In this document: positions 38,523 to 47,419 of the stretch, in pieces
Layout: every line of letters starts with the position of its first letter
How positions within the stretch are numbered: the first letter of the stretch is position 1
NCBI GenBank assembly: GCA_002746535.1
Contig: NVWA01000080.1
Span: 1-64,000 of the forward strand
Source: Planctomycetota bacterium
GTDB taxonomy: Bacteria; Planctomycetota; GCA-2746535
Length of the DNA: 64,000 bases
Reading direction: 5' to 3'
Notes under the pieces: generated by a model
What the model saw: only the letters and a program-made list of their open reading frames with translations
Databases searched by the model: none
What the model was told of the DNA's origin: nothing
Program-made: the position numbers and the translations under genes

Positions 38523-38591
38523 GGATATCTTTCTTTGGCCTCATATAATCCTGACTTTATATAGACTATATAATATTTTATAGGTTTTGAA

Positions 38592-40208
38592 ATGAGAAAG
38601 AAAATAGTTGTTATTGGGTTATTAGGGCAGAATTTGGATCGTAGCCGAGGGAAATCTCGATGGGAGCATTGGCGGCCATCGGTGTCTTTATTCATGCACG
38701 AAGATTTATTAGCGGATCGATTCGAACTTCTAAGTCCAGCAAAAGATGAGTCTTTGGCAAATAGTATTATTGAAGATATTAATTCTGTATCTCCAGAAAC
38801 CAAAGTATGTTGGCATCCAGTTGAATTCAAAGACCCATGGGAATTTGAAGAGGTGTACGAGGCACTATATGATTTTACTGCTAATTATGATTTTAAACAT
38901 GAGACGGAAGAGTATTTGATTCATATATCAACAGGTACGCATGTTGCGCAAATTTGCCTTTTTATTTTGACGGAGTCAAATTATTTTCCAGGTAAATTAA
39001 TTCAAACTTCACCCCCTAAAAAAGTAAACTCGCGCGAGATTGGATCTTATAGAATCATCGATTTGGATTTATCCTGTTACGATAAAATTGTGACTCGCTT
39101 CGAAAATGAAAAGCTAGAGAGTCTTGATTTTTTAAAATCTGGGATCAAAACGAATAATGTATCTTTTAATAAAATGATTCAAGAGATTGAACAAGTTGCC
39201 GTTCTTTCCAAATCACCAATACTTTTAATGGGGCCGACGGGTGCAGGTAAATCGCAATTAGCGAGACGAATTTATGAATTAAAAAAATCAAAAAGCCATT
39301 TAAATGGTAATTTTGTAGATGTGAATTGTGCCACGTTAAAAGGTGATACTGCAATGTCAACTTTATTTGGTCATGTTAAGGGGGCGTTTACAGGAGCACA
39401 TTCTGAACGTTTAGGCTTATTGAAGACAGCCAATAATGGTATTCTGTTTTTAGATGAAATAGGTGAATTGGGACTTGACGAACAAGCAGTCTTATTGCGT
39501 GCTATTGAAGAAAAAAAGTTCTTCCCAATGGGTGGTGATCAAGAAGTTGAGAGTAATTTTCAGTTAATCGCGGGAACAAATAGAAATTTATTTGAAGCGG
39601 TTCAAAAAGGTCTTTTTAGAGAGGATTTAATGGCAAGAATAAATTTATGGACGTTTGAATTGCCCGGATTAAAAGATCGAAAAGAAGATTTAAAACCAAA
39701 CTTAGAATATGAATTGGTCAAGTTTTCAAATGATAATTCGAGAAAAATTTCATTTAACAAAGAAGCTTCTGAAGAGTATTTGAAATTCGCTTTATCTTCG
39801 GAGGCCGTTTGGAAAGGTAATTTTAGAGATTTAAACGGCTCAATCAGTCGTATGGCTACATTAGCCCCTAAAGGGCGAATTGATCAAGAAACCGTTCAGC
39901 AAGAAGTTAAAAGATTAAGGTTTCAATGGCAAGAAGGTTCCCCAGGTGATAGTGGAGAGCGGTATCCCAATATAATCCTGATTCTTGGTGCTCCAGCTAT
40001 ATCTGAGATCGATCCATTTGATTTGCCTCAATTAGAATTGACGATTGATATTTGCATTAAATCAAAAAACATGGCTGAGGCAGGTCGTCGATTATTTACA
40101 GTTTCAAGATTAAAAAAAGTGAAATCAAATGATTCTGACCGCCTAAAAAAATATCTTTCAAAATTCAATATCGATTGGAATGATCTCAGAGTAAAGAGCT
40201 CCTCTTGA
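38592..40208 (+). CDS. rtcR: Sigma-54-dependent activator of the rtc genes
   Basis: 538 residues. The N-terminal RtcR domain (about 1-185, a CARF-like fold in published classifications) starts KKIVVIGLLGQNLDRSRG and has the ligand-loop-like ISTGTHVAQICLF at 112-124. The AAA+ domain has Walker A GPTGAGKS (214-221), the sigma-54 contact motif GAFTGA (264-269) and Walker B LFLDE (285-289). A C-terminal DNA-binding region follows. CARF domains sense nucleotide ligands, and RtcR is thought to respond to RNA-damage products with cyclic phosphate ends. The gene diverges from rtcB over 195 bases. Two TATAAT boxes (38544-38549 and 38569-38574) could serve its own promoter. Confidence 0.95.
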   Translation: MRKKIVVIGLLGQNLDRSRGKSRWEHWRPSVSLFMHEDLLADRFELLSPAKDESLANSIIEDINSVSPETKVCWHPVEFKDPWEFEEVYEALYDFTANYDFKHETEEYLIHISTGTHVAQICLFILTESNYFPGKLIQTSPPKKVNSREIGSYRIIDLDLSCYDKIVTRFENEKLESLDFLKSGIKTNNVSFNKMIQEIEQVAVLSKSPILLMGPTGAGKSQLARRIYELKKSKSHLNGNFVDVNCATLKGDTAMSTLFGHVKGAFTGAHSERLGLLKTANNGILFLDEIGELGLDEQAVLLRAIEEKKFFPMGGDQEVESNFQLIAGTNRNLFEAVQKGLFREDLMARINLWTFELPGLKDRKEDLKPNLEYELVKFSNDNSRKISFNKEASEEYLKFALSSEAVWKGNFRDLNGSISRMATLAPKGRIDQETVQQEVKRLRFQWQEGSPGDSGERYPNIILILGAPAISEIDPFDLPQLELTIDICIKSKNMAEAGRRLFTVSRLKKVKSNDSDRLKKYLSKFNIDWNDLRVKSSS

Positions 40209-40271
40209 TAAAGGTTTATTTATAGACGACTTTTTTAACTCCGTGTCTCTGTGTGAATTATAAGAAACGGT

Positions 40272-41189
40272 CTATTTTGAATTTGTTGATTTGTAGGTCA
40301 TGGGGCTATGACCCATCTCGCTCGAAAATGTGCGACTGAAGCTGTAGAGAGATGAGAATCCGCATTGTTGTGAAATTTGAGAAATTGTCAAGCTTGTATT
40401 TTGAATTAGTAAACAGGCCTTATGTATTTTTGTTTTTCTGATATAGGTCCCAAGGCCAATGCCCATTATTTTTTTAAACTTTGATCTTAAATGACTTGGT
40501 GAAAAATGAACTTCCTGAGCAACATCATCTATGGATACGGCTTGTGTTAAATCTTCATGTATAAATTGAATGATTTGTTGAATTAATAAATGAGATGAAG
40601 AGAGCTCTTTTTCAGTAGGAATATCTTTATTTAATTCTTGAATGGGTATCGTGATTGAGATTTCCTGTAGAATATTTGCCAGTAGTAGAGAAGCATGTGT
40701 TTCTTCAGAAGGTTGATTTTTCGTTGAGATAAAATAATTTGAAAGAAATAGAATATTAAGCATTGAGAAGTTTGAGAGTTTGAAAGTAGCGTTTATTCTT
40801 TCCGTTAAGGTTCCGTGGTTTTGGGCTTCAAAGGTTATGAACAACCAAGAGATGTTTATTTTGGCGATATCAGCATATACATGATATTGATGTGGGTAAA
40901 TTAAGATTGCTTCAGATTCTTTTAAGCGAAAAGCAGAATTGTCGATGATGACAGATCCTTCTCCAGAAAAATTATAGATTAAAACAAATCGTTCATGAAT
41001 TGAAGGCGTGCTGTCAGCAATAGTTTTACTACGATAAAACATCAGGATATTTTCTGGAATAATTAAATCTTTAGTTGTTTTGCCATGAAAATAATTGAAT
41101 GGATCAGGAATACGATTGCTATTCTTTTGAATTTCGATTTTTAGATCTGATGCAATACTATCCAAAATATAGTCGTTTATGTTAAACAT
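40272..41189 (-). CDS. AraC-family transcriptional regulator
   Basis: 305 residues. The N-terminal half is a cupin-like sensing domain (IYNFSGEGSVII, IYPHQYHVY). The C-terminal half holds the two helix-turn-helix motifs: SIDDVAQEVHFSPSHLRSKF and ISQISQQCGFSSLYSFSRTF, closing with GHSPMTYK. It is divergent from a Gfo/Idh/MocA oxidoreductase gene, the same pairing as at 14.4-16.5 kb, though the two regulators are not close copies. Regulation of that oxidoreductase is the likely role. Convergent with rtcR. Confidence 0.9.
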   Translation of the reverse strand: MFNINDYILDSIASDLKIEIQKNSNRIPDPFNYFHGKTTKDLIIPENILMFYRSKTIADSTPSIHERFVLIYNFSGEGSVIIDNSAFRLKESEAILIYPHQYHVYADIAKINISWLFITFEAQNHGTLTERINATFKLSNFSMLNILFLSNYFISTKNQPSEETHASLLLANILQEISITIPIQELNKDIPTEKELSSSHLLIQQIIQFIHEDLTQAVSIDDVAQEVHFSPSHLRSKFKKIMGIGLGTYIRKTKIHKACLLIQNTSLTISQISQQCGFSSLYSFSRTFSSEMGHSPMTYKSTNSK

Positions 41190-41314
41190 TGCATCGCTCT
41201 TGCTATTGGGGTTTTGCTTAATTATCGTTATTCTAGTGTTTTTATTGGGTCATACAGTATTTATTGATGATTCGGCTATAAATAAATTAACAAAAGCGAT
41301 TGAGGAGAAATGTC

Positions 41315-42490
41315 ATGGCAAAAATTGGAATTGGGCTTATTGGTTGTGGGAGTCGATTACGAGGGGTTGTGAAAAGTGTATTGGCTTCAACGGAGGAAGT
41401 TGATGTGGTGGCTTTGTTTGATACTAGCGAAGAGTCCGTTCAGAAAGCTAAAGAGGCCTTTAATGAAGAAGCTAAAGTTTATGATGATTTTAACGAATTG
41501 GTCAATGATCAAAATATTTCTTGGGTAATGATAGGTTCTTGGAATTGTTTTCATGCAGAGCAAGCGATCGCGGCCTTTAAAGCTGGAAAGCATGTTTTTT
41601 GTGAAAAGCCATTAGCATTATCAATTGACGACTGTATTGCGATGAAGGAAGCTTGGAAGGAAGGCGGTAGGTTGTTTAGTATAGGTTTTACGCTACGGTA
41701 TTCTCCTCATTATGACAAAATAAAGGAGATCCTTTCATCAGGTGCCATTGGTAAAATAATAAGTATGGAATTTAATGAAACATTAGATTTTAATCATGGT
41801 GGTTACATACATGCTGATTGGAGAAGAAAAACAGAATGGGCCGGTAGTCATTTGTTAGAAAAATGTTGTCATGATATCGACCTTGTTAACTGGATGGTTG
41901 AGTCTACAGCAGTCAAGGCAGCATCTTTCGGTGGTTGTGATTTCTTTTTACCAGAAAATGAACATTATGTTGAGAAGTTAGGAAAAAATAAAAATGGTGA
42001 TAAAGCTTTTCAAACATGGTCTAAAAGAAATGGTGGCGCGAGTATTCCAGGAAATATTGTAAATCCTTTCAATGCTGATAAAGATATTATTGATAATCAA
42101 GTGGCCATCATTGAATATGCGAATGGCGTAAGAGCTACTTTTCATACTAATTGTATTTCAGCCATACCGGAGAGACGAATGTATATTTGCGGTACAGAAG
42201 GAGCCCTTCGTGCTGATGTAATTTCAGGTGAATTGGTGATTCAGAAAATTGGGTTTGAAACTGTTATTGAAGATATGGCGACAACATCAAAAGGTGGTCA
42301 TGGTGGTGGAGATAGTATCTTAGGTGAGAGTATTGCAAATTCAATGTTGCATGGGCAGGAACCAAAATCTAGTTTAGAAGAAGGTTTGCGAGCTGCAATT
42401 ACTGTTTTTGGAATTGACGAAGCACTAAAAACGGGACAAGTTGTTGACTTAAAACCTTTATGGGAAAAAGCTAATATAGAAATATTATAA
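41315..42490 (+). CDS. Gfo/Idh/MocA-family oxidoreductase
   Basis: 391 residues. The ATG at 41315 is set by GAGGAG seven bases upstream; an in-frame TTG five codons earlier lacks one. Rossmann motif GLIGCGSR, the EKP signature (FCEKPLAL), and the segment CCHDIDLVNWM holding the conserved His/Asp of the active site are present. It belongs to the NAD(P)-dependent sugar dehydrogenase-like superfamily. It is longer than its cousin at 15.4 kb and differs in the C-terminal half (GNIVNPFNADKDIIDNQ, GGHGGGDS), so a different substrate is likely. It diverges from an AraC regulator. Confidence 0.9.
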   Translation: MAKIGIGLIGCGSRLRGVVKSVLASTEEVDVVALFDTSEESVQKAKEAFNEEAKVYDDFNELVNDQNISWVMIGSWNCFHAEQAIAAFKAGKHVFCEKPLALSIDDCIAMKEAWKEGGRLFSIGFTLRYSPHYDKIKEILSSGAIGKIISMEFNETLDFNHGGYIHADWRRKTEWAGSHLLEKCCHDIDLVNWMVESTAVKAASFGGCDFFLPENEHYVEKLGKNKNGDKAFQTWSKRNGGASIPGNIVNPFNADKDIIDNQVAIIEYANGVRATFHTNCISAIPERRMYICGTEGALRADVISGELVIQKIGFETVIEDMATTSKGGHGGGDSILGESIANSMLHGQEPKSSLEEGLRAAITVFGIDEALKTGQVVDLKPLWEKANIEIL

Positions 42491-42654
42491 TTTTCATGGT
42501 TTGCAATTTCTGATAGAATTTTGATATTGAATAAACAAGATAGCACTTCTTACTAAACCTTTTAATTGAATTTTGTATCTTTAAAAACACTCTCTTATTA
42601 GTACAATGCGCCGGATATACATAGAAGAAATCATTATATATTCAGGATTGTAAT

Positions 42655-45123
42655 TTGAAGTACAAAATTCTTATCGTTGATGATCACGAACCTATTCACG
42701 AAGATTTTAAAAAGATATTAAATAATAAAGTGTCTTCTACCGAAGAGTTTGATGCACTTAATAAACATATTTTTAATGAGGATATTCCAAAAAGAAATCT
42801 GCCTGATTATGAAATCCATTCAGCTTTTCAAGGCACAAAAGCCATCGAAATGGTTGAAGAATCTGTTGGGCAAAATAAACCATTTGCCTTAATTTTTGTT
42901 GATGTGAATTTGCCTCCAGGACTAAATGGAATAAAAGTCATCCAGAAGATTTATGAAATTGATCCAAATGTAGAGATTGTTATTTGTTCTGCAAATTCAA
43001 ATTATTCCATAAAAGAAACTACCTCTATTCTGCCTGTTCACGATAAGATTTTGTTTATTGCGAAACCATTTACTACCATTGAAGTGTTACAGATGGCTAA
43101 TTGCTTGTGTTCTAAATGGCAAACACAAATGAATGTAAAAGGGTATATCAATAGCCTTGAAGAGTTAGCTAGTTCTAAATCACAGTATTTGAAAATTTTA
43201 ATTGAAAGTGCAATTTCAATAAATCAAACTACGGATATGAAGGAATCATTTTTGGCAGTTTTAGAGCAAATTTGTAACAATTCCTCATTTTGCGGCAGTC
43301 ATGTTTACTTGGTTAATGAAGATGGGATTTTATCATCATCGGATATTTGGTATTTTCAAAATGTTGGCAATATTGATAGTTTTGTGAAAAAGACATATGA
43401 GATTCATTCTTTTGTCAAGCTCGGCTGTGATATGCCAGGCAATGTTCTTGAAGAAAAAATTCCAATTATTTGTAAATTTTCTGATGGGAGTGACTTTCCT
43501 GAGCGAAAGGAAGAAGCGCTTAAGGCTGGTTTTTGTAGTATGATTGGTTTGCCAATTTTGCTTGGTAGACGGGTTATGGGAGTCATTGAGCTGTATCTTC
43601 AAGTTGAAGAGAATATTAGTAATAACTTAATTGAAGTCTTAAATGAAACAACTAATTTACTAAGTAGGTGTATAGAACGACATTTTACGGAAGAAGAATT
43701 AAAAAAATCTAGAGAGAAGGCCTTAATTGCTTCTAAAGCAAAGAGTGAGTTTTTAGCTAATATGAGCCATGAAATACGAACCCCTTTGAATGCAATTTTA
43801 GGCTATACTCAAATTCTCAGACGAAACGACAACCTCTCAGATACAATTAAAGAAAAATATTTAAAAGTTATTGATACTAGTGGCAATCATTTATTGGGCA
43901 TCATTAATACCATTTTAGAATTAAGTAAAATGGAAGCCGGAAGGTATGAGCTGAAAATCAGTCCTTTTAATTTAAAGGCATTGTTAATTGAAGTAAAGGC
44001 AATGTTCATTGGCAAGTGTACGGAGAATAAATTATATATTGAGTTGGATATTGGTGATCAATTGCCTGACACGGTTATGTGTGATTCGAATAAAATACGT
44101 CAAATATTAATTAACATTATCAATAATAGTATTAAGCATACCATTGAAGGTGGCGTTACTATCTCTTGTTTATGGAGCAACGACAGTTGTACCATCGAAA
44201 TTAGTGATACTGGTGCCGGAATATCCGAAAAACATTTAGAAGATATTTTTAAACCATTTTTTCAAATTGAAGCATTAGAAAATAGAGAAGGTACAGGATT
44301 AGGCTTATCAATTGTTAAAAAAGATGTTGAATTGTTAAGAGGTGAAATTAAATACCAAAGTACTATTAATCAAGGTACTACCTGTACTTTGGAAATTCCA
44401 ATGCCCGCTGCGAACGGTGCAATTGTTAAAACTGAAGGTATTCCCCAGATTTTAGGGTTAAAAGAAGGTGAAAATTGGAATATTCTGCTTATCGACAATG
44501 ACACAATTGGGCGTGATATGCTATATGATGTCTTTATGCACAATGGTTTTAATGTGAATTCAGTTAGTTTTTCCGAAGATGTCTTGAATATATGCAAATC
44601 ATTTGCGCCTAATATTGTCTTTTTTAATCTTGGCAATATTAATGACGATACTGTAAGAATTATAGGTGAGATTTTGGAGTTGAATTCAAAATTGATTTTA
44701 ATTGCTATGACGGTTGATGGATCAGAGGAATCATGGCAAATAGCAAATAAACTAGGTTGTCATGATTTATTTCAAAAACCTTTTGATGTAAATAACATGC
44801 TTTATAGTTTAAGCAAGCACTTGCCAATTATATACAACTCTGAAGCACCGCGAAAGAAAGATACCGATAAAATTAAGAACGTTATTATAGACTTCGAGAA
44901 GGTCGGTAAATTGTTAAATACTAGACATTTAGAAATATTATGGGATCATTTTTCTACAGGCGACTTATCTTCGATTGAAGAGTATGTTTTGGATTTAAAA
45001 GGCGATAATCCAGAATTAGATTCTTTTTGTGATCAAGTTGTTATTTGGGCAAAAGACTTTAAAGATATTGAAATTGGTCATTGTCTTGAGCAGCTTGAAA
45101 AGTATAAGGGAGAGGGAGTATGA
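42655..45123 (+). CDS. Hybrid histidine kinase: receiver-GAF-HisKA-HATPase-pseudoreceiver
   Basis: 822 residues from a TTG start with AGGA seven bases ahead. Order of domains: receiver (1-150, pocket D9/D10, phospho-acceptor D83 in FVDVNLPP, Lys in IAKPF), GAF (about 175-340), HisKA with H372 in SHEIRTPLN, HATPase with INNSIKHT, SDTGAGIS and GTGLGLSIV (about 480-585), then a second receiver (about 608-725) in which the phospho-acceptor position is Asn (N658 in VFFNLGN). That last domain cannot be phosphorylated in the usual way. A helical tail of about 75 residues closes the protein. No membrane helix, so it senses a cytosolic signal. Its stop overlaps the start of the HD-GYP gene (ATGATG), making that protein the probable output. 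Confidence 0.92.
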   Translation: MKYKILIVDDHEPIHEDFKKILNNKVSSTEEFDALNKHIFNEDIPKRNLPDYEIHSAFQGTKAIEMVEESVGQNKPFALIFVDVNLPPGLNGIKVIQKIYEIDPNVEIVICSANSNYSIKETTSILPVHDKILFIAKPFTTIEVLQMANCLCSKWQTQMNVKGYINSLEELASSKSQYLKILIESAISINQTTDMKESFLAVLEQICNNSSFCGSHVYLVNEDGILSSSDIWYFQNVGNIDSFVKKTYEIHSFVKLGCDMPGNVLEEKIPIICKFSDGSDFPERKEEALKAGFCSMIGLPILLGRRVMGVIELYLQVEENISNNLIEVLNETTNLLSRCIERHFTEEELKKSREKALIASKAKSEFLANMSHEIRTPLNAILGYTQILRRNDNLSDTIKEKYLKVIDTSGNHLLGIINTILELSKMEAGRYELKISPFNLKALLIEVKAMFIGKCTENKLYIELDIGDQLPDTVMCDSNKIRQILINIINNSIKHTIEGGVTISCLWSNDSCTIEISDTGAGISEKHLEDIFKPFFQIEALENREGTGLGLSIVKKDVELLRGEIKYQSTINQGTTCTLEIPMPAANGAIVKTEGIPQILGLKEGENWNILLIDNDTIGRDMLYDVFMHNGFNVNSVSFSEDVLNICKSFAPNIVFFNLGNINDDTVRIIGEILELNSKLILIAMTVDGSEESWQIANKLGCHDLFQKPFDVNNMLYSLSKHLPIIYNSEAPRKKDTDKIKNVIIDFEKVGKLLNTRHLEILWDHFSTGDLSSIEEYVLDLKGDNPELDSFCDQVVIWAKDFKDIEIGHCLEQLEKYKGEGV

Positions 45124-46208
45124 TGGAACCTGGAAAAATTTTGTTGGTGGATGATAATCCGCAAAATTTAGGTGTCTTAACGGGAATTCTCAAAGCCGAA
45201 AAACATACAATTCTTGTTGCAACAGATGGTAAGCGTGCCATAGAAGTTGCCAATAAAGCACAGCCAGACATGATCCTTCTTGATATTATGATGCCTGGAA
45301 TGGATGGTATTGAAGTCTGTAATAAAATTAAAGAATTTCCAAAATTAAGAGACGTGCCAATCATATTTATTACGGCACTGTCTGATAGTGATAATATATC
45401 AACTGCTTTCGCTTCTGGTGGAGTGGATTACATTGTCAAACCAATCCGAGCTGAAGAAGTTATTGCTAGAGTACGTGCTCACATGCAACTCTATAAAATG
45501 CGACGAAATTTAGAACTTCAGGTTGAAGTTAAAAGCCAAGAAATTATGGATACTAAAACTATTGCTTTAAAAGCAGTAGCAAATCTAGCTGAGACACGAG
45601 ATCCTGAGACCGGAGCTCATTTACAACGAGTCCAGTTGTACATAAGACAGTTAGCTCGCGAGTTGCAAAATAGTGGTTTTTATGGTAATCAAATAACGGA
45701 AAATTATATTCAGGATTTATATGACTCTAGTCCATTGCACGATATTGGTAAAGTTGGTATCCCGGATAAAATTTTATTAAAACCTGCTCGTTTAACTGAG
45801 AAAGAATTTGAGATCATGAAAACCCATTCTCAAATAGGTTACTATTCTTTGAGAAGGGCTAAGATACCAGGCCGTGATAATAGTTTTCTGGATGTTGGAG
45901 CAGATATAGCTCACGCTCATCATGAAAAATGGAATGGTACAGGTTATCCAAAAGGACTAAAAGGCGAGGAAATTCCTCTTGCTGGTCGGTTAATGGCATT
46001 TGTTGATGTCTATGATGCCTTGACAAGTCAGCGAGTATATAAAAAGGCCTATACTCATGAGAGGTCTAGGGACATTATGTTTGATAGTATGGATGGTTCT
46101 TTTGATCCCCAAATTATTAAAACTTTTCTTAATATTGAAGATTGGTTTAAAGATATTTCCGAAAAATATCGAGACGATGAAGACTGGGAACTTTCTAGTC
46201 TAATATAG
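45120..46208 (+). CDS. Receiver-HD-GYP response regulator (c-di-GMP phosphodiesterase)
   Basis: 362 residues. The receiver domain has pocket D11/D12, phospho-acceptor D55 in ILLDIMMPGMDG and Lys in IVKPI. The HD-GYP domain contains the metal-binding HDIGKVGIPD, then HHEKWNGTGYPKGLKGEEIP and MAFVDVYDALTS. All residues for c-di-GMP hydrolysis are in place. The gene overlaps the hybrid kinase by four bases, so the pair is translated together. With the GGDEF protein 9 kb away the window encodes both halves of c-di-GMP turnover. Confidence 0.95.
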   Translation: MMEPGKILLVDDNPQNLGVLTGILKAEKHTILVATDGKRAIEVANKAQPDMILLDIMMPGMDGIEVCNKIKEFPKLRDVPIIFITALSDSDNISTAFASGGVDYIVKPIRAEEVIARVRAHMQLYKMRRNLELQVEVKSQEIMDTKTIALKAVANLAETRDPETGAHLQRVQLYIRQLARELQNSGFYGNQITENYIQDLYDSSPLHDIGKVGIPDKILLKPARLTEKEFEIMKTHSQIGYYSLRRAKIPGRDNSFLDVGADIAHAHHEKWNGTGYPKGLKGEEIPLAGRLMAFVDVYDALTSQRVYKKAYTHERSRDIMFDSMDGSFDPQIIKTFLNIEDWFKDISEKYRDDEDWELSSLI

Positions 46209-46292
46209 TAATTTAGATCAACTAGGGCTATCTCTCGACCTTTATCAATGTCATTTCGCTATTAATTAGATCAAATTTCAGTATGATGATCA

Positions 46293-46317
46293 GCCTTTAA
46301 AAATTAGGAATAAAGGC
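46293..46317 (+). promoter_or_regulatory. Hairpin covering the arsC ribosome site
   Basis: GCCTTT (46293-46298) can pair with AAAGGC (46312-46317). The right arm contains AAAGG, the likely Shine-Dalgarno sequence of the gene starting at 46324. It may limit translation. Confidence 0.35.
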
Positions 46318-46323
46318 CTAGCA

Positions 46324-46683
46324 ATGAGCGCTTTAGTTATATATCATAATCCAAAATGTAGTAAAAGTCGTGAGACACTTCAATTAATCGAAGAGAAAAA
46401 TGTTGAGGTCGAAATAATTGAATATCTTTCAGCTACTCCAACAAAAGAAAAAATATTGCAATTATTTGAATTGCTAAATGTAGAGCCGTTAGAAATGATG
46501 CGTGTTAAAGAATCTCGCTTTGCAGAATTAGAACTATCAACTTCAGATGTTAAAACCAAACAAGAGTGGGCGACTATATTATCTGAAAATCCTATACTAA
46601 TTGAAAGACCGATTGTTGTAACTGAAGGAAAGGCTATTATTGGCAGGCCTCCAGAATTGGTTCTAGAATTAATTAAATCTTAA
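46324..46683 (+). CDS. arsC: ArsC-family (glutaredoxin-type) arsenate reductase-like protein
   Basis: 119 residues, the usual ArsC/YffB length. It starts LVIYHNPKCSKSRETL with the reactive C12 and nearby R16, then has IEYL, RVKESRF and the RPIV..GKAIIGRPPE close with the arginines that bind the oxyanion. In the family this reduces arsenate with glutaredoxin and glutathione. No arsR, arsB or acr3 is near, so a role in arsenic resistance is not proven; some relatives (YffB-like) have other thiol functions. It precedes tatC by only 27 bases and may be co-transcribed with it. Confidence 0.85.
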   Translation: MSALVIYHNPKCSKSRETLQLIEEKNVEVEIIEYLSATPTKEKILQLFELLNVEPLEMMRVKESRFAELELSTSDVKTKQEWATILSENPILIERPIVVTEGKAIIGRPPELVLELIKS

Positions 46684-46710
46684 TCTGTGTATTAAAAAAT
46701 GGGAAGTGAA

Positions 46711-47418
46711 ATGTCAGTTTTGGGTCATATTCGTGACCTGAGAAAATGCTTGATAAATTGTTGCTGGTGTTTTTTAATTACATCCTGTGTTGCCTTTTAT
46801 TTTAGAGAAGAGCTCTATCATTTTCTTTACAGCCCTTATTTTGATAGTATTAAGGATAAAAGTAATACGAAAATAACTTATGGAACAGTTTTTTCGTCAT
46901 TTACAGTGTCGTTAAATATTTCATTAATCGCCGGAATAATTCTTGGTATGCCTTATGCCTTGTTTGAAATATTCAGATTTATTGCTCCAGGTTTAGAAAA
47001 AAAAGAGGTTAAATTATTTTATATATTTAGTACCTTGGGTTCACTATTGTTTCTTTTGGGTGTTTTTCTAAGTTATTCTTACTTGATACCAAGGTTGGCT
47101 GAAGTTATGGAAAGATTTCAGTTTGATGATACTGTTGCCTATCTTAGTGCTAAGGACTTTTTAAAAACAATATTAAAGTTGATACTTGGTATCGGTCTGA
47201 TATTCCAGTTCCCTCTTGTTTTATTTTTTGCTGTTAAAATAGGACTTTTGCAATTGGAAACTCTTAGAAGCAATCGTAAAATAATTTTTATTGGGATTTT
47301 AATTATTTCAGCATTTGTTACTCCACCAGATCCATTATCAATGGCAATTATTGCGACACCGTTTTATGGAATGTTTGAATTAACGCTAGTAGCATGTAGA
47401 TTTTTTATAAAAGATTAA
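46711..47418 (+). CDS. tatC: Twin-arginine translocase subunit TatC
   Basis: 235 residues from the ATG at 46711, preferred because GGGAAG precedes it and the product then begins MSVLGHIRDLRKCLI, as TatC proteins do; another ATG four codons upstream is possible. Six membrane segments can be traced. Family marks are the N-terminal HIRDLRK, FEIFRFIAPGLEKKEVK in the first cytosolic loop region, and VTPPDPLSM between the last helices. TatC is the receptor for folded proteins with RR signal peptides. The downstream tatA/B-like gene follows after one base. Confidence 0.93.
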   Translation: MSVLGHIRDLRKCLINCCWCFLITSCVAFYFREELYHFLYSPYFDSIKDKSNTKITYGTVFSSFTVSLNISLIAGIILGMPYALFEIFRFIAPGLEKKEVKLFYIFSTLGSLLFLLGVFLSYSYLIPRLAEVMERFQFDDTVAYLSAKDFLKTILKLILGIGLIFQFPLVLFFAVKIGLLQLETLRSNRKIIFIGILIISAFVTPPDPLSMAIIATPFYGMFELTLVACRFFIKD

Positions 47419-47419
47419 T

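Noticed and set aside
38592-40208. RtcR taken as a CRISPR-linked CARF effector
   Set aside because: The CARF-like domain is fused to a sigma-54 activator and the gene lies next to rtcB and rtcA; no CRISPR repeats or cas genes in the window.
41179-41403. Short plus-strand frame with a hydrophobic start between AraC and oxidoreductase genes
   Set aside because: Overlaps the true start and ribosome site of the oxidoreductase in another frame; no ribosome site of its own and ends inside the gene.
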